Part shown: piece after piece, positions 7,804 to 16,148 of the stretch | How positions within the stretch are numbered: the first letter of the stretch is position 1 | Layout: every line of letters begins with the position of its first letter | Assembly (NCBI RefSeq): GCF_002091675.1 | Contig: NZ_BDAE01000017.1 | Span: forward strand, 1 to 64,000 | Length of the DNA stretch: 64,000 nucleotides | Direction: 5' to 3' | Source: Pseudomonas luteola NBRC 103146 | GTDB lineage: Bacteria > Pseudomonadota > Gammaproteobacteria > Pseudomonadales > Pseudomonadaceae | Notes under the pieces: model-generated | Database searches by the model: none | Told to the model about the DNA's origin: nothing | The model's input: only the letters and a program-made list of their open reading frames with translations | Translations under genes and position numbers: made by a program

Positions 7804-10173
7804 TTGGACGAGTACGTAGTTTCCCTGGATAAACTCGGGGTGCACGATGTTGAGCAAGTGGGCGGCAAAAACGCATCCCTTGGCGAGATGATCAGCAACC
7901 TGGCGGGTGCGGGTGTTTCGGTTCCTGGCGGTTTTGCTACTACTGCACAGGCCTATCGGGACTTCCTTGAGCAAAGCGGGCTTAATGACCGTATCCATGC
8001 CGCTCTGGACGCGTTAGATGTCGACGATGTTACCGCGTTGGCTAAAACAGGCGCCGAAATCCGGCAGTGGATCATGGACGCCGAATTTCCGGCTCGTCTG
8101 GATACTGAGATCAGAACGGCCTTCGCACAGCTGTCGGCAGGAAATGACAATCTGGCGGTTGCCGTGCGGTCTTCCGCTACGGCAGAAGACCTGCCGGATG
8201 CCTCCTTTGCCGGTCAGCAGGAAACGTTCCTGAATATACGCGGTGTAGACAACGTCATCCGAGCGGCCAAAGAGGTCTTTGCATCGCTGTTCAACGACCG
8301 GGCCATTGCTTACCGCGTACACCAGGGCTTCGATCACAAGCTCGTCGCGCTATCGGCTGGGGTGCAGCGCATGGTTCGCTCCGAAACAGGGGCGGCAGGC
8401 GTGATGTTTACACTGGACACCGAGTCGGGTTTCCGGGATGTGGTCTTTATCACAGGTGCTTATGGCCTGGGTGAGACCGTTGTCCAGGGTGCCGTCAACC
8501 CTGATGAATTCTACGTACACAAGTCCACGCTGGAGGCGGGGCGGCCTGCAATCCTTCGCCGTAATCTGGGTAGCAAGGCTATCAAGATGATTTATGGTGA
8601 GGAAGCCAAGGCGGGGCGCTCTGTCAAAACCGTCGATGTTGAGGCTGCCGAGCGTGCACGCTTCAGCATTACCGATGATGAGGTCACCGAGCTTGCCAAG
8701 CAGGCACTCATCATTGAAAAGCATTATGGTCGCCCGATGGATATCGAGTGGGCCAAGGATGGAGATGATGGCAAGCTCTATATCGTTCAGGCGCGCCCCG
8801 AGACCGTCAAGAGCCGTGCCAGTGCAACAGTAATGGAGCGCTACCTGCTCAAGGAAAAGGGGCAGGTCATTGTTGAAGGGCGTGCGATCGGCCAGCGTAT
8901 CGGTGCAGGCCCGGTCAAGGTCATCCGTGATGTTTCCGAAATGGATCGCGTCATGCCGGGCGATGTCTTGGTTTCCGATATGACCGATCCCGACTGGGAG
9001 CCGGTCATGAAGCGCGCCAGCGCTATCGTCACCAACCGCGGCGGCCGGACGTGTCACGCAGCAATCATCGCTCGTGAGCTGGGTATTCCAGCTGTAGTGG
9101 GGTGTGGCAATGCAACCGAGCGCCTTAGTGATGGGCAGGTCGTAACCGTCTCATGCGCAGAGGGTGACGCGGGCCTGATCTACGAAGGTGAATTGAGCTT
9201 CGATGTCCGTCAAAGCTCGGTAGATGCCATGCCTGATCTGCCATTCAAAATCATGATGAATGTAGGAAATCCAGATCGAGCATTCGACTTCGCCCAATTG
9301 CCCAATGCAGGCGTTGGACTGGCGCGCCTTGAGTTCATCATCAATCGCATGATCGGCGTGCATCCCAAGGCGCTACTCAATTACGACAGTCTGCCGCTGG
9401 ATATCAAGGAAAACGTCGACAAGCGTACGGCTGGCTATAGCGATCCGGTAGGCTTTTACGTCGAAAAGCTGGTCGAGGGTGTTAGCACGCTGGCTGCAGC
9501 GTTCTGGCCCAAAAAGGTCATTGTCCGCCTGTCCGACTTCAAATCCAACGAGTACGCCAACCTCATTGGTGGCAAACTGTACGAGCCTGAAGAAGAAAAC
9601 CCGATGCTCGGGTTCCGTGGTGCTTCTCGCTATATCAGCGAGTCTTTCCGCGACTGCTTCGAGCTTGAATGCCGTGCCATGAAAAAAGTGCGTAATGAAA
9701 TGGGTCTGACCAATGTCGAGCTTATGGTTCCTTTCGTTCGTACTCTTGAAGAGGCCTCCCAGGTAGTTGATCTGTTGGGGACCTACGGGCTCAAGCGTGG
9801 CGAAAATGGCCTGCGCGTGATCATGATGTGCGAGCTGCCTTCCAATGCGCTTCTGGCTGAAGAGTTCCTTGAGTATTTCGATGGTTTCTCCATCGGCTCT
9901 AATGACATGACTCAATTGACGCTGGGCCTGGATCGTGATTCTGGCATCATTGCTCATCTTTTCGATGAGCGTAATCCAGCCGTCAAGAAGCTCCTGGCTC
10001 AGGCCATCGCGGCTTGTAACAAGGCCGGTAAATACATTGGTATTTGCGGTCAGGGCCCGTCCGATCATCCTGACCTGGCCAAGTGGCTGATGGATCAGGG
10101 AATCGAAAGCGTATCGCTCAATCCGGATTCCGTGCTTGATACATGGTTCTTCTTGGCCGAGGGACAGGCTTAA
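7804..10173 (+). CDS. ppsA: Phosphoenolpyruvate synthase (pyruvate, water dikinase)
   Basis: Makes PEP from pyruvate and ATP for gluconeogenesis. At 789 residues it is close to the P. aeruginosa and E. coli proteins (about 791). The phosphorylated histidine lies in '[19 protein letters not shown]' at His418, after the N-terminal ATP-binding domain ('[12 protein letters not shown]'). The C-terminal PEP/pyruvate barrel ends with '[12 protein letters not shown]'. The start is a TTG at 7804: GGAGAG lies six bases upstream, and the protein then begins [12 protein letters not shown], matching pseudomonad PpsA. The open frame 19 codons further upstream lacks such support. It is divergent from ppsR and ends in a strong terminator. 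Confidence 0.96.
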   Translation: MDEYVVSLDKLGVHDVEQVGGKNASLGEMISNLAGAGVSVPGGFATTAQAYRDFLEQSGLNDRIHAALDALDVDDVTALAKTGAEIRQWIMDAEFPARLDTEIRTAFAQLSAGNDNLAVAVRSSATAEDLPDASFAGQQETFLNIRGVDNVIRAAKEVFASLFNDRAIAYRVHQGFDHKLVALSAGVQRMVRSETGAAGVMFTLDTESGFRDVVFITGAYGLGETVVQGAVNPDEFYVHKSTLEAGRPAILRRNLGSKAIKMIYGEEAKAGRSVKTVDVEAAERARFSITDDEVTELAKQALIIEKHYGRPMDIEWAKDGDDGKLYIVQARPETVKSRASATVMERYLLKEKGQVIVEGRAIGQRIGAGPVKVIRDVSEMDRVMPGDVLVSDMTDPDWEPVMKRASAIVTNRGGRTCHAAIIARELGIPAVVGCGNATERLSDGQVVTVSCAEGDAGLIYEGELSFDVRQSSVDAMPDLPFKIMMNVGNPDRAFDFAQLPNAGVGLARLEFIINRMIGVHPKALLNYDSLPLDIKENVDKRTAGYSDPVGFYVEKLVEGVSTLAAAFWPKKVIVRLSDFKSNEYANLIGGKLYEPEEENPMLGFRGASRYISESFRDCFELECRAMKKVRNEMGLTNVELMVPFVRTLEEASQVVDLLGTYGLKRGENGLRVIMMCELPSNALLAEEFLEYFDGFSIGSNDMTQLTLGLDRDSGIIAHLFDERNPAVKKLLAQAIAACNKAGKYIGICGQGPSDHPDLAKWLMDQGIESVSLNPDSVLDTWFFLAEGQA

Positions 10174-10190
10174 AATAGCGCGTCATTCAC

Positions 10191-10215
10191 AGGCGGGGGT
10201 TAACCCCGCCTTTTT
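10191..10215 (+). terminator. ppsA terminator
   Basis: An eight-base GC-rich stem (AGGCGGGG / CCCCGCCT) with a five-base loop, followed directly by a T run, 18 bases after the ppsA stop codon. Confidence 0.93.
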
Positions 10216-10229
10216 ATGTAACGGTAATT

Positions 10230-11198
10230 ATGCAAAGCAGTAGCCAGCTTTTCCCTGTTGCGCTCGTGCGCGCCGAGTTATACGGGGATTTAACCGAAGA
10301 TGTGTACCTTCTCAAGCCCAACAATAGCTCAGACCTTAGTGTTGAACTGTCTCTGACACGCCTTGGGCGGCTGAACCGGCAAGCGCCCTACAGACCTCCC
10401 GTTATCCTCATTCATGGTGCCTTTGGTAATCGTTTTACGTGGTATTCCGCGAGCGGTACTGGGCTGGGTGTCGAACTTGTCGATGCCGGATTCGACGTCT
10501 GGATTGCCGAGATGCGCGGTCATGGCTGCTCACCACGCAACCTGGAGTATGTGAGCAATCAATTATCTGACTATGCAAGCTATGACCTTCCAGCAATTGC
10601 AGCCTTTGTAGAGGAGCAATCGGGGTTGCCGGGTCACTGGATAGGGCACGGGCAGGGCGGGCTTGCGGTTATTTTGGGCGTGCTCAACGAATGGCTGACC
10701 GAGCGCTCAGTCAAGTCGCTGGGCTTGTTGGGCGTTGCCACGTCCGACCGTCTGTGGGGGCTGCTATCGTGGCGGGAAAAAATGCGCTCGACTATTTCCG
10801 GCCATGGAGTAGGCGTTGGTCCTGAGGATGAGCCAAAGGTGCTGCTAAAGGCACTTCAGGATGAGCGTGCACTGGGCAGTAGTCGCTCCGAGCGGGACCG
10901 GCTGCTAACGCGATTGTCTTCGCTCTCAATACCTGTACTGGGACTGGCAGCTGCCAATGACCCACTGGTGAGCGCTGAGGCGTGCCGAATGCTGTTTGAC
11001 CGTTTCGGAGGGCAGTATAAGGATTTCATCTCTCTAGGTCAGCTTCTTTTCCGCGAAAACGGTATGAGTCATGCCTCGCCTTTCATGGCACGGGAAGCAC
11101 ATCGGCACTTTAGCGGGCTAATTTCAGAATGGCTGACCAGTATCGAAAAAGCTTCACAAAAGCAGGATGTTGCACCTAGTATCGAACTGACTGAATAG
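10230..11198 (+). CDS. Alpha/beta hydrolase-fold protein lacking the usual nucleophile
   Basis: A 322-residue alpha/beta hydrolase-fold protein in the position of P. aeruginosa PA1771. The oxyanion segment 'LIHGAFGNRFTW' (60-71), a possible acid 'AANDPLVS' and a possible catalytic histidine in 'NGMSHASPF' are visible. The nucleophile elbow reads G-H-G-Q-G at 139-143: codon 10650-10652 is GGG, so residue 141 is glycine where the family has serine, aspartate or cysteine. Classical hydrolase activity is therefore unlikely unless another residue serves. No signal peptide is seen. The Rieske and RraA-like genes follow on the same strand, probably in one transcript. Confidence 0.8.
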   Translation: MQSSSQLFPVALVRAELYGDLTEDVYLLKPNNSSDLSVELSLTRLGRLNRQAPYRPPVILIHGAFGNRFTWYSASGTGLGVELVDAGFDVWIAEMRGHGCSPRNLEYVSNQLSDYASYDLPAIAAFVEEQSGLPGHWIGHGQGGLAVILGVLNEWLTERSVKSLGLLGVATSDRLWGLLSWREKMRSTISGHGVGVGPEDEPKVLLKALQDERALGSSRSERDRLLTRLSSLSIPVLGLAAANDPLVSAEACRMLFDRFGGQYKDFISLGQLLFRENGMSHASPFMAREAHRHFSGLISEWLTSIEKASQKQDVAPSIELTE

Positions 11199-11256
11199 TA
11201 GCCCTGGATTCACTCAGGAGCCCAATGCGCAGCGGGCGATATCGTTAGGAGAGCCC

Positions 11257-11556
11257 ATGTTCGTGCCGCTTGAAAGGTTATTGAATCTTGAGGAAGGATA
11301 TCGTCAGCGCTTCCTGATCAAGGGGTTGCCAATCGTACTGATGGTCATCGAGGGCAAACATATCCTTTTTGAAGACAGGTGTCCCCATCAGGGCGCTTCA
11401 CTGTTTCAGGGCGCCTTAACCTCGGACTCGATACGATGTCCCAGGCATGGCTTTGAGTTCGATGTGCACACAGGCAAGGCAGTCAACGCCAACTGTCCTG
11501 AGTTGAAATTGCTCAATCCTGCCTATGAGCGGGATCGTATCGGTATCGACCTTTAA
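11257..11556 (+). CDS. Rieske [2Fe-2S] ferredoxin-like protein
   Basis: A 99-residue soluble protein with a complete Rieske motif: Cys42-Pro-His44 and Cys61-Pro-Arg-His64, 16 residues apart, which should bind a [2Fe-2S] cluster by two cysteines and two histidines. It resembles Rieske ferredoxins and the small subunit of nitrite reductase (NirD), but no matching oxygenase or reductase gene lies nearby. A good ribosome site (AGGAGAG) precedes the ATG. It sits between the hydrolase-fold gene and the RraA-like gene. Its electron partner is unknown. Confidence 0.87.
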   Translation: MFVPLERLLNLEEGYRQRFLIKGLPIVLMVIEGKHILFEDRCPHQGASLFQGALTSDSIRCPRHGFEFDVHTGKAVNANCPELKLLNPAYERDRIGIDL

Positions 11557-11576
11557 CGTCTCGAGAGAGGCCTCAT

Positions 11577-12068
11577 ATGCGCTACGTCACACCTGATCTC
11601 TGTGATGCCTATCCCGACCTGATACAAGTGGTAGAGCCATTGTTTAGTAATTTTGGTGGCTGCGACTCGTTTGGTGGGCAAATTGTCACCATCAAATGTT
11701 TTGAAGATAATTCGTATGTAAAGGAGCGGGTCGAGGAAGACGGTTCGGGAAAGGTCATGGTCGTGGACGGCGGTGGGTCCATGCGCTGTGCGCTTCTGGG
11801 CGATATGCTGGCTGAAAAAGCAGCAGCCAATGGATGGGCTGGTATCGTGATTTACGGATGCGTCCGGGATGTGGATGTGCTGGCTGAGACCAACCTAGGT
11901 ATCCAAGCACTGGCTTCGCATCCCAGAAAATCCGAAAAGCGTGGAGTAGGGCAGCGCGATATACCCCTTGTGTTTGGCGGGGTCACTTTTGAAGTTGGCC
12001 ATTATCTGTACGCTGATAACAACGGCATTATCGTCTCCTCGCAGCGGCTTGAGATGCCAGGCGAATGA
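11577..12068 (+). CDS. RraA-like 4-hydroxy-4-methyl-2-oxoglutarate aldolase / RNase E regulator homologue
   Basis: A 163-residue member of the RraA family. It has '[18 protein letters not shown]' (Gly75-Asp76) and 'GCVRDVD' (Arg97-Asp98), the pocket that binds divalent metal and substrate in the HMG/CHA aldolases and oxaloacetate decarboxylases of this fold. In enterics the homologue RraA inhibits RNase E, while pseudomonad proteins of this type are mostly annotated as putative aldolases. Which role applies cannot be decided from sequence. It follows the Rieske gene by 20 bases and precedes the CorA-family gene by 20 bases. Confidence 0.88.
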   Translation: MRYVTPDLCDAYPDLIQVVEPLFSNFGGCDSFGGQIVTIKCFEDNSYVKERVEEDGSGKVMVVDGGGSMRCALLGDMLAEKAAANGWAGIVIYGCVRDVDVLAETNLGIQALASHPRKSEKRGVGQRDIPLVFGGVTFEVGHYLYADNNGIIVSSQRLEMPGE

Positions 12069-12088
12069 AAGAGTAACGAGAATCTGGA

Positions 12089-13090
12089 ATGCAGGATTAC
12101 GAAAGCGGTAACGAACGCGGCCTCGTATATGGCTATGTATTGAATGGACGAGGTGGTGCCCGCCGGATTCAGCGCAACGAGCTCGATATTCTTGACCTGC
12201 AGCCCGACGAAACCCTGTGGTTGCATTGGGACCGAAGTGTACCTGAGGCCCAGCAGTGGCTTCGTCAGTCCAGCGGACTCAATGAGTTTGCCTGTGATCT
12301 TCTTCTGGAAGAGGCCACCCGTCCTCGTATCGTTCCCTTGATCGGCGAGAGCCTTCTCCTGTTTCTACGCGGCGTGAACCTGAACCCCAACGCTGTTCCC
12401 GAGGATATGGTATCGCTGCGTGTTTATGTGGATGCCCAGCGCGTTATTTCTCTTCGCTTGCGTCCCCTCAAGGCGGCAGCTGAAATCCAAGAGGATCTCG
12501 AGGAGGGAATAGGGGCTGAAAACACGCGGTCGCTTATCCTTCAACTGGCTACTTACATGACAAGCCGGGTCGATACGCTGGTCGTTGAGCTTGCTGAACA
12601 GCTCGATGAAATGGAGGAACGGGTAGAAGAAGATGAAACAAACCTGCCCGAGCACAGCCTGATCCTGGGTCTGCGCAAGCGCGTCGCTAGCCTCAAGCGT
12701 TATCTGGCTCCTCAGCGCGACATTTACTTCGATCTGTCGCGCCAGAAACCAGCCTGGCTGGTAGCCGGAGGAGAGGCCGAGTACTGGAGTGAGCTTCATA
12801 ATAGCCTGACGCGGAATCTGGAGGAGCTTGAGCTTATGCGAGAGCGAGTCAGCTTCTTGCAGGAGGTCGAGCAGCGCAGTGTGGCTGAGCGGACCAATCG
12901 GACCATGTATCTGCTTGCCATCATTACCGGATTCTTCCTGCCCATGAGCTTTGTAACGGGTCTGCTTGGTATGAATGTGGGCGGCATTCCCGGGTCGACA
13001 TTCTCGATGGGCTTTGTTGTGGCATGCGGTGCCATCCTGCTTATTGCTATCTTTCAGTGGTGGCTCTTCAGGCGGTTGCGGTGGTTGTAA
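12089..13090 (+). CDS. cmaX: CorA/ZntB-family divalent metal transporter (CmaX)
   Basis: A 333-residue pentameric-type CorA family protein: a long cytoplasmic N-terminal domain with coiled-coil character (for example 'ELAEQLDEMEERVEEDE'), then two C-terminal membrane helices joined by the signature 'GMNVGGIPG'. This signature with the short loop fits the ZntB subgroup, which transports zinc rather than magnesium. In Pseudomonas the gene is called cmaX and precedes crfX-cmpX-sigX-oprF, exactly as here. The direction and identity of the ion are inferred from the family. Confidence 0.92.
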   Translation: MQDYESGNERGLVYGYVLNGRGGARRIQRNELDILDLQPDETLWLHWDRSVPEAQQWLRQSSGLNEFACDLLLEEATRPRIVPLIGESLLLFLRGVNLNPNAVPEDMVSLRVYVDAQRVISLRLRPLKAAAEIQEDLEEGIGAENTRSLILQLATYMTSRVDTLVVELAEQLDEMEERVEEDETNLPEHSLILGLRKRVASLKRYLAPQRDIYFDLSRQKPAWLVAGGEAEYWSELHNSLTRNLEELELMRERVSFLQEVEQRSVAERTNRTMYLLAIITGFFLPMSFVTGLLGMNVGGIPGSTFSMGFVVACGAILLIAIFQWWLFRRLRWL

Positions 13091-13145
13091 GTGTGACTTG
13101 CTGTTTTGGACGACCGTCTAGCATGAAAGTGGCGAGGGGTGCGCT

Positions 13146-13394
13146 ATGCCAGATCCTTTCGAAGAATCATTAAAAGATATGCTCAAGTCGGGAGCCGAGG
13201 CTCCGACGGATTACGACAGACTGGATCGCGTCCTGAAGACTGCCAATCGGCAGGTGGGTGCAGGTGATCTGTTCGGGCTGATGGGGCGTTGGGGATCCGC
13301 CGTCCTCATGGCTATCAATAATGGCTCGGGGCACGTCAAGCCTGTACGTGGTTCTTCTCGTAGCTCCCGTTCTTCTAACAAACAAGCCGAGTAA
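13146..13394 (+). CDS. crfX: CrfX protein
   Basis: A small 82-residue basic protein with no membrane helix, found between cmaX and cmpX in pseudomonads and named crfX. A GAGGGG element lies about eight bases before the ATG. The C-terminus is rich in serine and arginine ('RGSSRSSRSSNKQ'), suggesting a disordered tail. It ends two bases before cmpX, so the two are probably translationally coupled. Its molecular role is unknown. Confidence 0.85.
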   Translation: MPDPFEESLKDMLKSGAEAPTDYDRLDRVLKTANRQVGAGDLFGLMGRWGSAVLMAINNGSGHVKPVRGSSRSSRSSNKQAE

Positions 13395-13396
13395 TC

Positions 13397-14221
13397 ATGG
13401 AATTTGATATCTGGACGCAAAGCCTCCTGTCCGCGATGACAACCCTATGGAGCAAGGTGGCAGGCTTCATTCCCAATCTTCTGGGGGCTTTGCTGGTTGT
13501 TATTCTCGGATTCTTTTTTGCGAAGCTGCTTGATCATCTTCTTTCCAGGCTCCTGGCCAAGCTAGGCCTGGACAGATTGATGACCGGGACTGGTCTTACC
13601 AAGATGTTGGCCCGGGTTGGGATCAAGATTCCTGTCAGTACATTGATCGGTCGCATCGTCTACTGGTTCATTCTGCTGGTTTTTCTGGTATCGGCTGCAG
13701 AGTCGCTTGGCCTGCAGCGCGTTTCGTCTACGCTTGATGTCATGGCCTTGTACTTGCCCAAAGTGTTTGGCGCTGCTCTGGTTCTAGTCATAGGCGTGCT
13801 GCTGGCGCAGCTGGTCAATGGAATCGTGCATGGCGCGGCTGAAGGTGTTGGGCTGGATTATTCCGCAGGCCTTGGGCGCGTTGCCCAGGCGCTGGTTATT
13901 ATCATCAGCATTTCTGTAGCCATCGGCCAGCTTGAAATAAAGACTGAGCTACTCAATACCGTTATTGCAATCGTGTTGGCATCACTTGGTCTGGCAGCCG
14001 CACTGGCGTTGGGGTTGGGCAGTCGCGACCTGGTCGCTCAGATCCTGGCTGGAATCTATGTGCGAGAAATTTTCGAGGTCGGGCAATTCGTACAAATTGA
14101 TGAGGTTGAAGGCGTTATCGAAGAGATCGGTACGGTGAAAACGTTGCTGCTTACCGCGGACGATGAATTGATATCGGTTTCAAACAAGCGCCTTCTTGAT
14201 CAGCGTGTAAAGGCTCGCTAA
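13397..14221 (+). CDS. cmpX: Small-conductance mechanosensitive channel-like protein CmpX
   Basis: A 274-residue inner-membrane protein with about five hydrophobic segments and a C-terminal MscS-type beta domain ('EVGQFVQIDEVEGVIEEIG', about residues 224-242). The family is the MscS superfamily, with a conserved TM repeat in the N-terminal half. In Pseudomonas CmpX affects membrane stress responses and SigX activity (established for P. aeruginosa homologues). It lies immediately after crfX and 79 bases before the chosen sigX start, consistent with a shared regulatory unit for membrane tension and outer-membrane composition. Confidence 0.92.
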   Translation: MEFDIWTQSLLSAMTTLWSKVAGFIPNLLGALLVVILGFFFAKLLDHLLSRLLAKLGLDRLMTGTGLTKMLARVGIKIPVSTLIGRIVYWFILLVFLVSAAESLGLQRVSSTLDVMALYLPKVFGAALVLVIGVLLAQLVNGIVHGAAEGVGLDYSAGLGRVAQALVIIISISVAIGQLEIKTELLNTVIAIVLASLGLAAALALGLGSRDLVAQILAGIYVREIFEVGQFVQIDEVEGVIEEIGTVKTLLLTADDELISVSNKRLLDQRVKAR

Positions 14222-14300
14222 CAAGTGAAAAAGTTGCCGACAGCGAGCTGTGAGACGGATATCATGCCGCCCACTGAACGGCAGTCCGGCACCGTCCGCT

Positions 14301-14885
14301 TTGAACGAAACCTTGTCTACAGCCTATGACCCCCGCCAGCTCACTGATGAGGAGCTGGTTCAGCGCGCACATACCGAGTTGTTCCATGTGACGCGTGCCT
14401 ACGAAGAACTGATGCGGCGGTATCAACGTACGCTGTTCAATGTATGCGCACGCTATCTGGGGAACGACCGAGATGCAGATGATGTCTGTCAGGAGGTCAT
14501 GCTGAAGGTGCTGTATGGACTTAAGAACTTTGAGGGCAAGTCAAAGTTTAAGACCTGGCTCTATAGCATTACGTACAATGAGTGCATTACCCAATACCGG
14601 AAGGAGCGTCGTAAGCGTCGTCTGGTAGATGCTTTGAGTCTGGAGCCGATCGAAGAAGCTTCGGATGAAAAAGCGCCAAAGTTGGAAGAGCGGGGTGGTC
14701 TGGATCGCTGGCTAGCCCATGTGAATCAGATTGATCGAGAAATTCTGGTGTTACGCTTTGTGGCGGAGCTTGAGTTCCAGGAAATTGCAGACATCATGCA
14801 CATGGGGCTCAGTGCGACCAAGATGCGTTATAAGCGGGCACTGGATAAGCTGCGTGACAAGTTCGCAGCAGAAGTTGAGGGCTAG
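14301..14885 (+). CDS. sigX: ECF sigma factor SigX
   Basis: An extracytoplasmic-function sigma factor with region 2 ('YLGNDRDADDVCQEVMLKVL', 'FKTWLYSITYNECITQYRK') and region 4 ('DREILVLRFVAELEFQEIAD'). It is almost identical to what I recall of P. aeruginosa SigX, which drives oprF and many membrane-lipid genes. The start is uncertain: a TTG at 14301 gives MNETLSTAYDPRQL, agreeing with the remembered homologue and giving 194 residues; the frame opens earlier at a GTG at 14250. Neither has a strong ribosome site. No anti-sigma gene adjoins it. oprF follows after about 100 bases. Confidence 0.93.
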   Translation: MNETLSTAYDPRQLTDEELVQRAHTELFHVTRAYEELMRRYQRTLFNVCARYLGNDRDADDVCQEVMLKVLYGLKNFEGKSKFKTWLYSITYNECITQYRKERRKRRLVDALSLEPIEEASDEKAPKLEERGGLDRWLAHVNQIDREILVLRFVAELEFQEIADIMHMGLSATKMRYKRALDKLRDKFAAEVEG

Positions 14886-14989
14886 GTAACACCATAGTCC
14901 ACTGTTTTTTATGAACTTCTGAATAACTTGTTGTCAAAGCATCCGGAGATTGCCGGAACACTAATATCATTAAGATGGGGATACATAGG

Positions 14990-16045
14990 ATGAAATTGAA
15001 GAGCACCTTAGGCGTCGTCATTGGCTCCCTGGTCGCCGCTTCTTCTCTGAGCGCCATGGCTCAGGGTCAAGGCGCAGTAGAGGGCGAGCTGTTTGGCAAG
15101 CGCTACTTCACCGACAGCCAGCGTGACATGAGCAATGCCAACCTGTATGGCGGTTCGGTGGGTTACTTCCTGACTGACGACGTCGAGCTGGCGCTGTCCT
15201 ATGGTGAGTACCACGACGTACGTGGCGACCACGATGAAGGTCACAAAAAGATTCACGGTAGCCTGGCTGCCCTTGATGCCTACTACCACTGGGGTACTCC
15301 TGGTGTAGGTCTGCGTCCTTACGTTTCTGGCGGTTTCGCTCACCAGTCCCTGACTGATGCGCATGCTGACCATCACGGCCGCAACCACACTACGTTCGCA
15401 AACGTAGGTGCGGGCCTGAAGTACTACTTCACCGAGAACCTGTACGCTCGCGGTGGCCTGGAAGGCAACTACAACATCGATGATGACCAGGGTGAATGGT
15501 CTGCTGTCGTAGGTGTGGGTGTGAACTTCGGTGGTTCTTCCCGTCGTCAGGAAGCTGCACCAGCACCGGAGCCGGTTGCTGATGTGTGCACCGATTCTGA
15601 CAACGATGGCGTTTGCGATAACGTCGACCAGTGCCCGAACACTCCGGCTAACGTAACTGTTGATGCCAACGGTTGCCCGGCTGTTGCAGAAGTTGTTCGC
15701 GTTGAGCTGGACGTGAAGTTCGACTTTGACAAGGCTGTTGTGAAGCCTGAGAGTTATGGCGATATCAAGAACCTGGCTGACTTCATGCAGCAGTATCCGC
15801 AGACTTCTACTACTGTAGAAGGTCACACTGACTCTGTTGGTACTGATGCTTACAACCAGCGTCTGTCTGAGCGTCGCGCAAACGCAGTTCGTAACGTTCT
15901 GGTTAACCAGTACGGTGTTTCTGGCAATCGCGTGAATGCTGTAGGTTACGGTGAGAGCCGTCCTGTAGCTGACAACTCCACTGAAGCTGGTCGTGCCGTT
16001 AACCGTCGCGTAGAAGCTGAAGTTGAAGCTCAAGCTAAGCAGTAA
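14990..16045 (+). CDS. oprF: Major outer-membrane porin OprF
   Basis: A 351-residue OmpA-family porin and peptidoglycan anchor. It has a signal peptide ending SAMA (residue 24), an N-terminal eight-stranded barrel ('FGKRYFTDS', 'YFLTDDVELALSYGEYHDV', 'LRPYVSGGFAH'), a cysteine-containing linker with calcium-binding-like repeats ('CTDSDNDGVCDNVDQCP'), and an OmpA C-terminal domain ('VEGHTDSVGTDAYNQRLSE') that binds peptidoglycan. The ATG at 14990 is preferred to the one at 14975 because GGGGA lies eight bases before it and the protein then starts MKLK, as in other OprF. The linker and C-terminal domain are highly conserved; the barrel loops carry extra histidine and aspartate. Confidence 0.97.
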   Translation: MKLKSTLGVVIGSLVAASSLSAMAQGQGAVEGELFGKRYFTDSQRDMSNANLYGGSVGYFLTDDVELALSYGEYHDVRGDHDEGHKKIHGSLAALDAYYHWGTPGVGLRPYVSGGFAHQSLTDAHADHHGRNHTTFANVGAGLKYYFTENLYARGGLEGNYNIDDDQGEWSAVVGVGVNFGGSSRRQEAAPAPEPVADVCTDSDNDGVCDNVDQCPNTPANVTVDANGCPAVAEVVRVELDVKFDFDKAVVKPESYGDIKNLADFMQQYPQTSTTVEGHTDSVGTDAYNQRLSERRANAVRNVLVNQYGVSGNRVNAVGYGESRPVADNSTEAGRAVNRRVEAEVEAQAKQ

Positions 16046-16065
16046 TTAATTAGTTGCTGTCTAAT

Positions 16066-16097
16066 AAAAAGCCCGCATCGTAAGATGCGGGCTTTTT
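16066..16097 (+). terminator. oprF terminator
   Basis: A perfect 14-base stem (AAAAAGCCCGCATC with its complement) and GTAA loop, with a T run on the plus strand and A run before it. It lies 20 bases after the oprF stop. Confidence 0.95.
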
Positions 16098-16116
16098 AAT
16101 TTGTGCTTGCTAAAGC

Positions 16117-16148
16117 AATAAAAAAGCCCCTTTCGGGGCTTTTTTATT
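16117..16148 (-). terminator. gltA terminator, overlapping the stop codon
   Basis: A 14-base stem (AATAAAAAAGCCCC with its complement), TTTC loop and T runs on both strands. The gltA stop codon (16147-16149 in complement) lies inside the distal stem. Together with the oprF hairpin it forms a back-to-back pair between convergent genes. Confidence 0.92.

Noticed and set aside
8350-10068. Antisense open frames within ppsA
   Set aside because: They are complements of a conserved enzyme, and no ribosome sites or motifs support them.
15008-16033. A 341-codon open frame antisense to oprF
   Set aside because: It mirrors oprF exactly in extent, is rich in Val, Thr and Ser from reverse-complemented codons, and has no recognisable domain.
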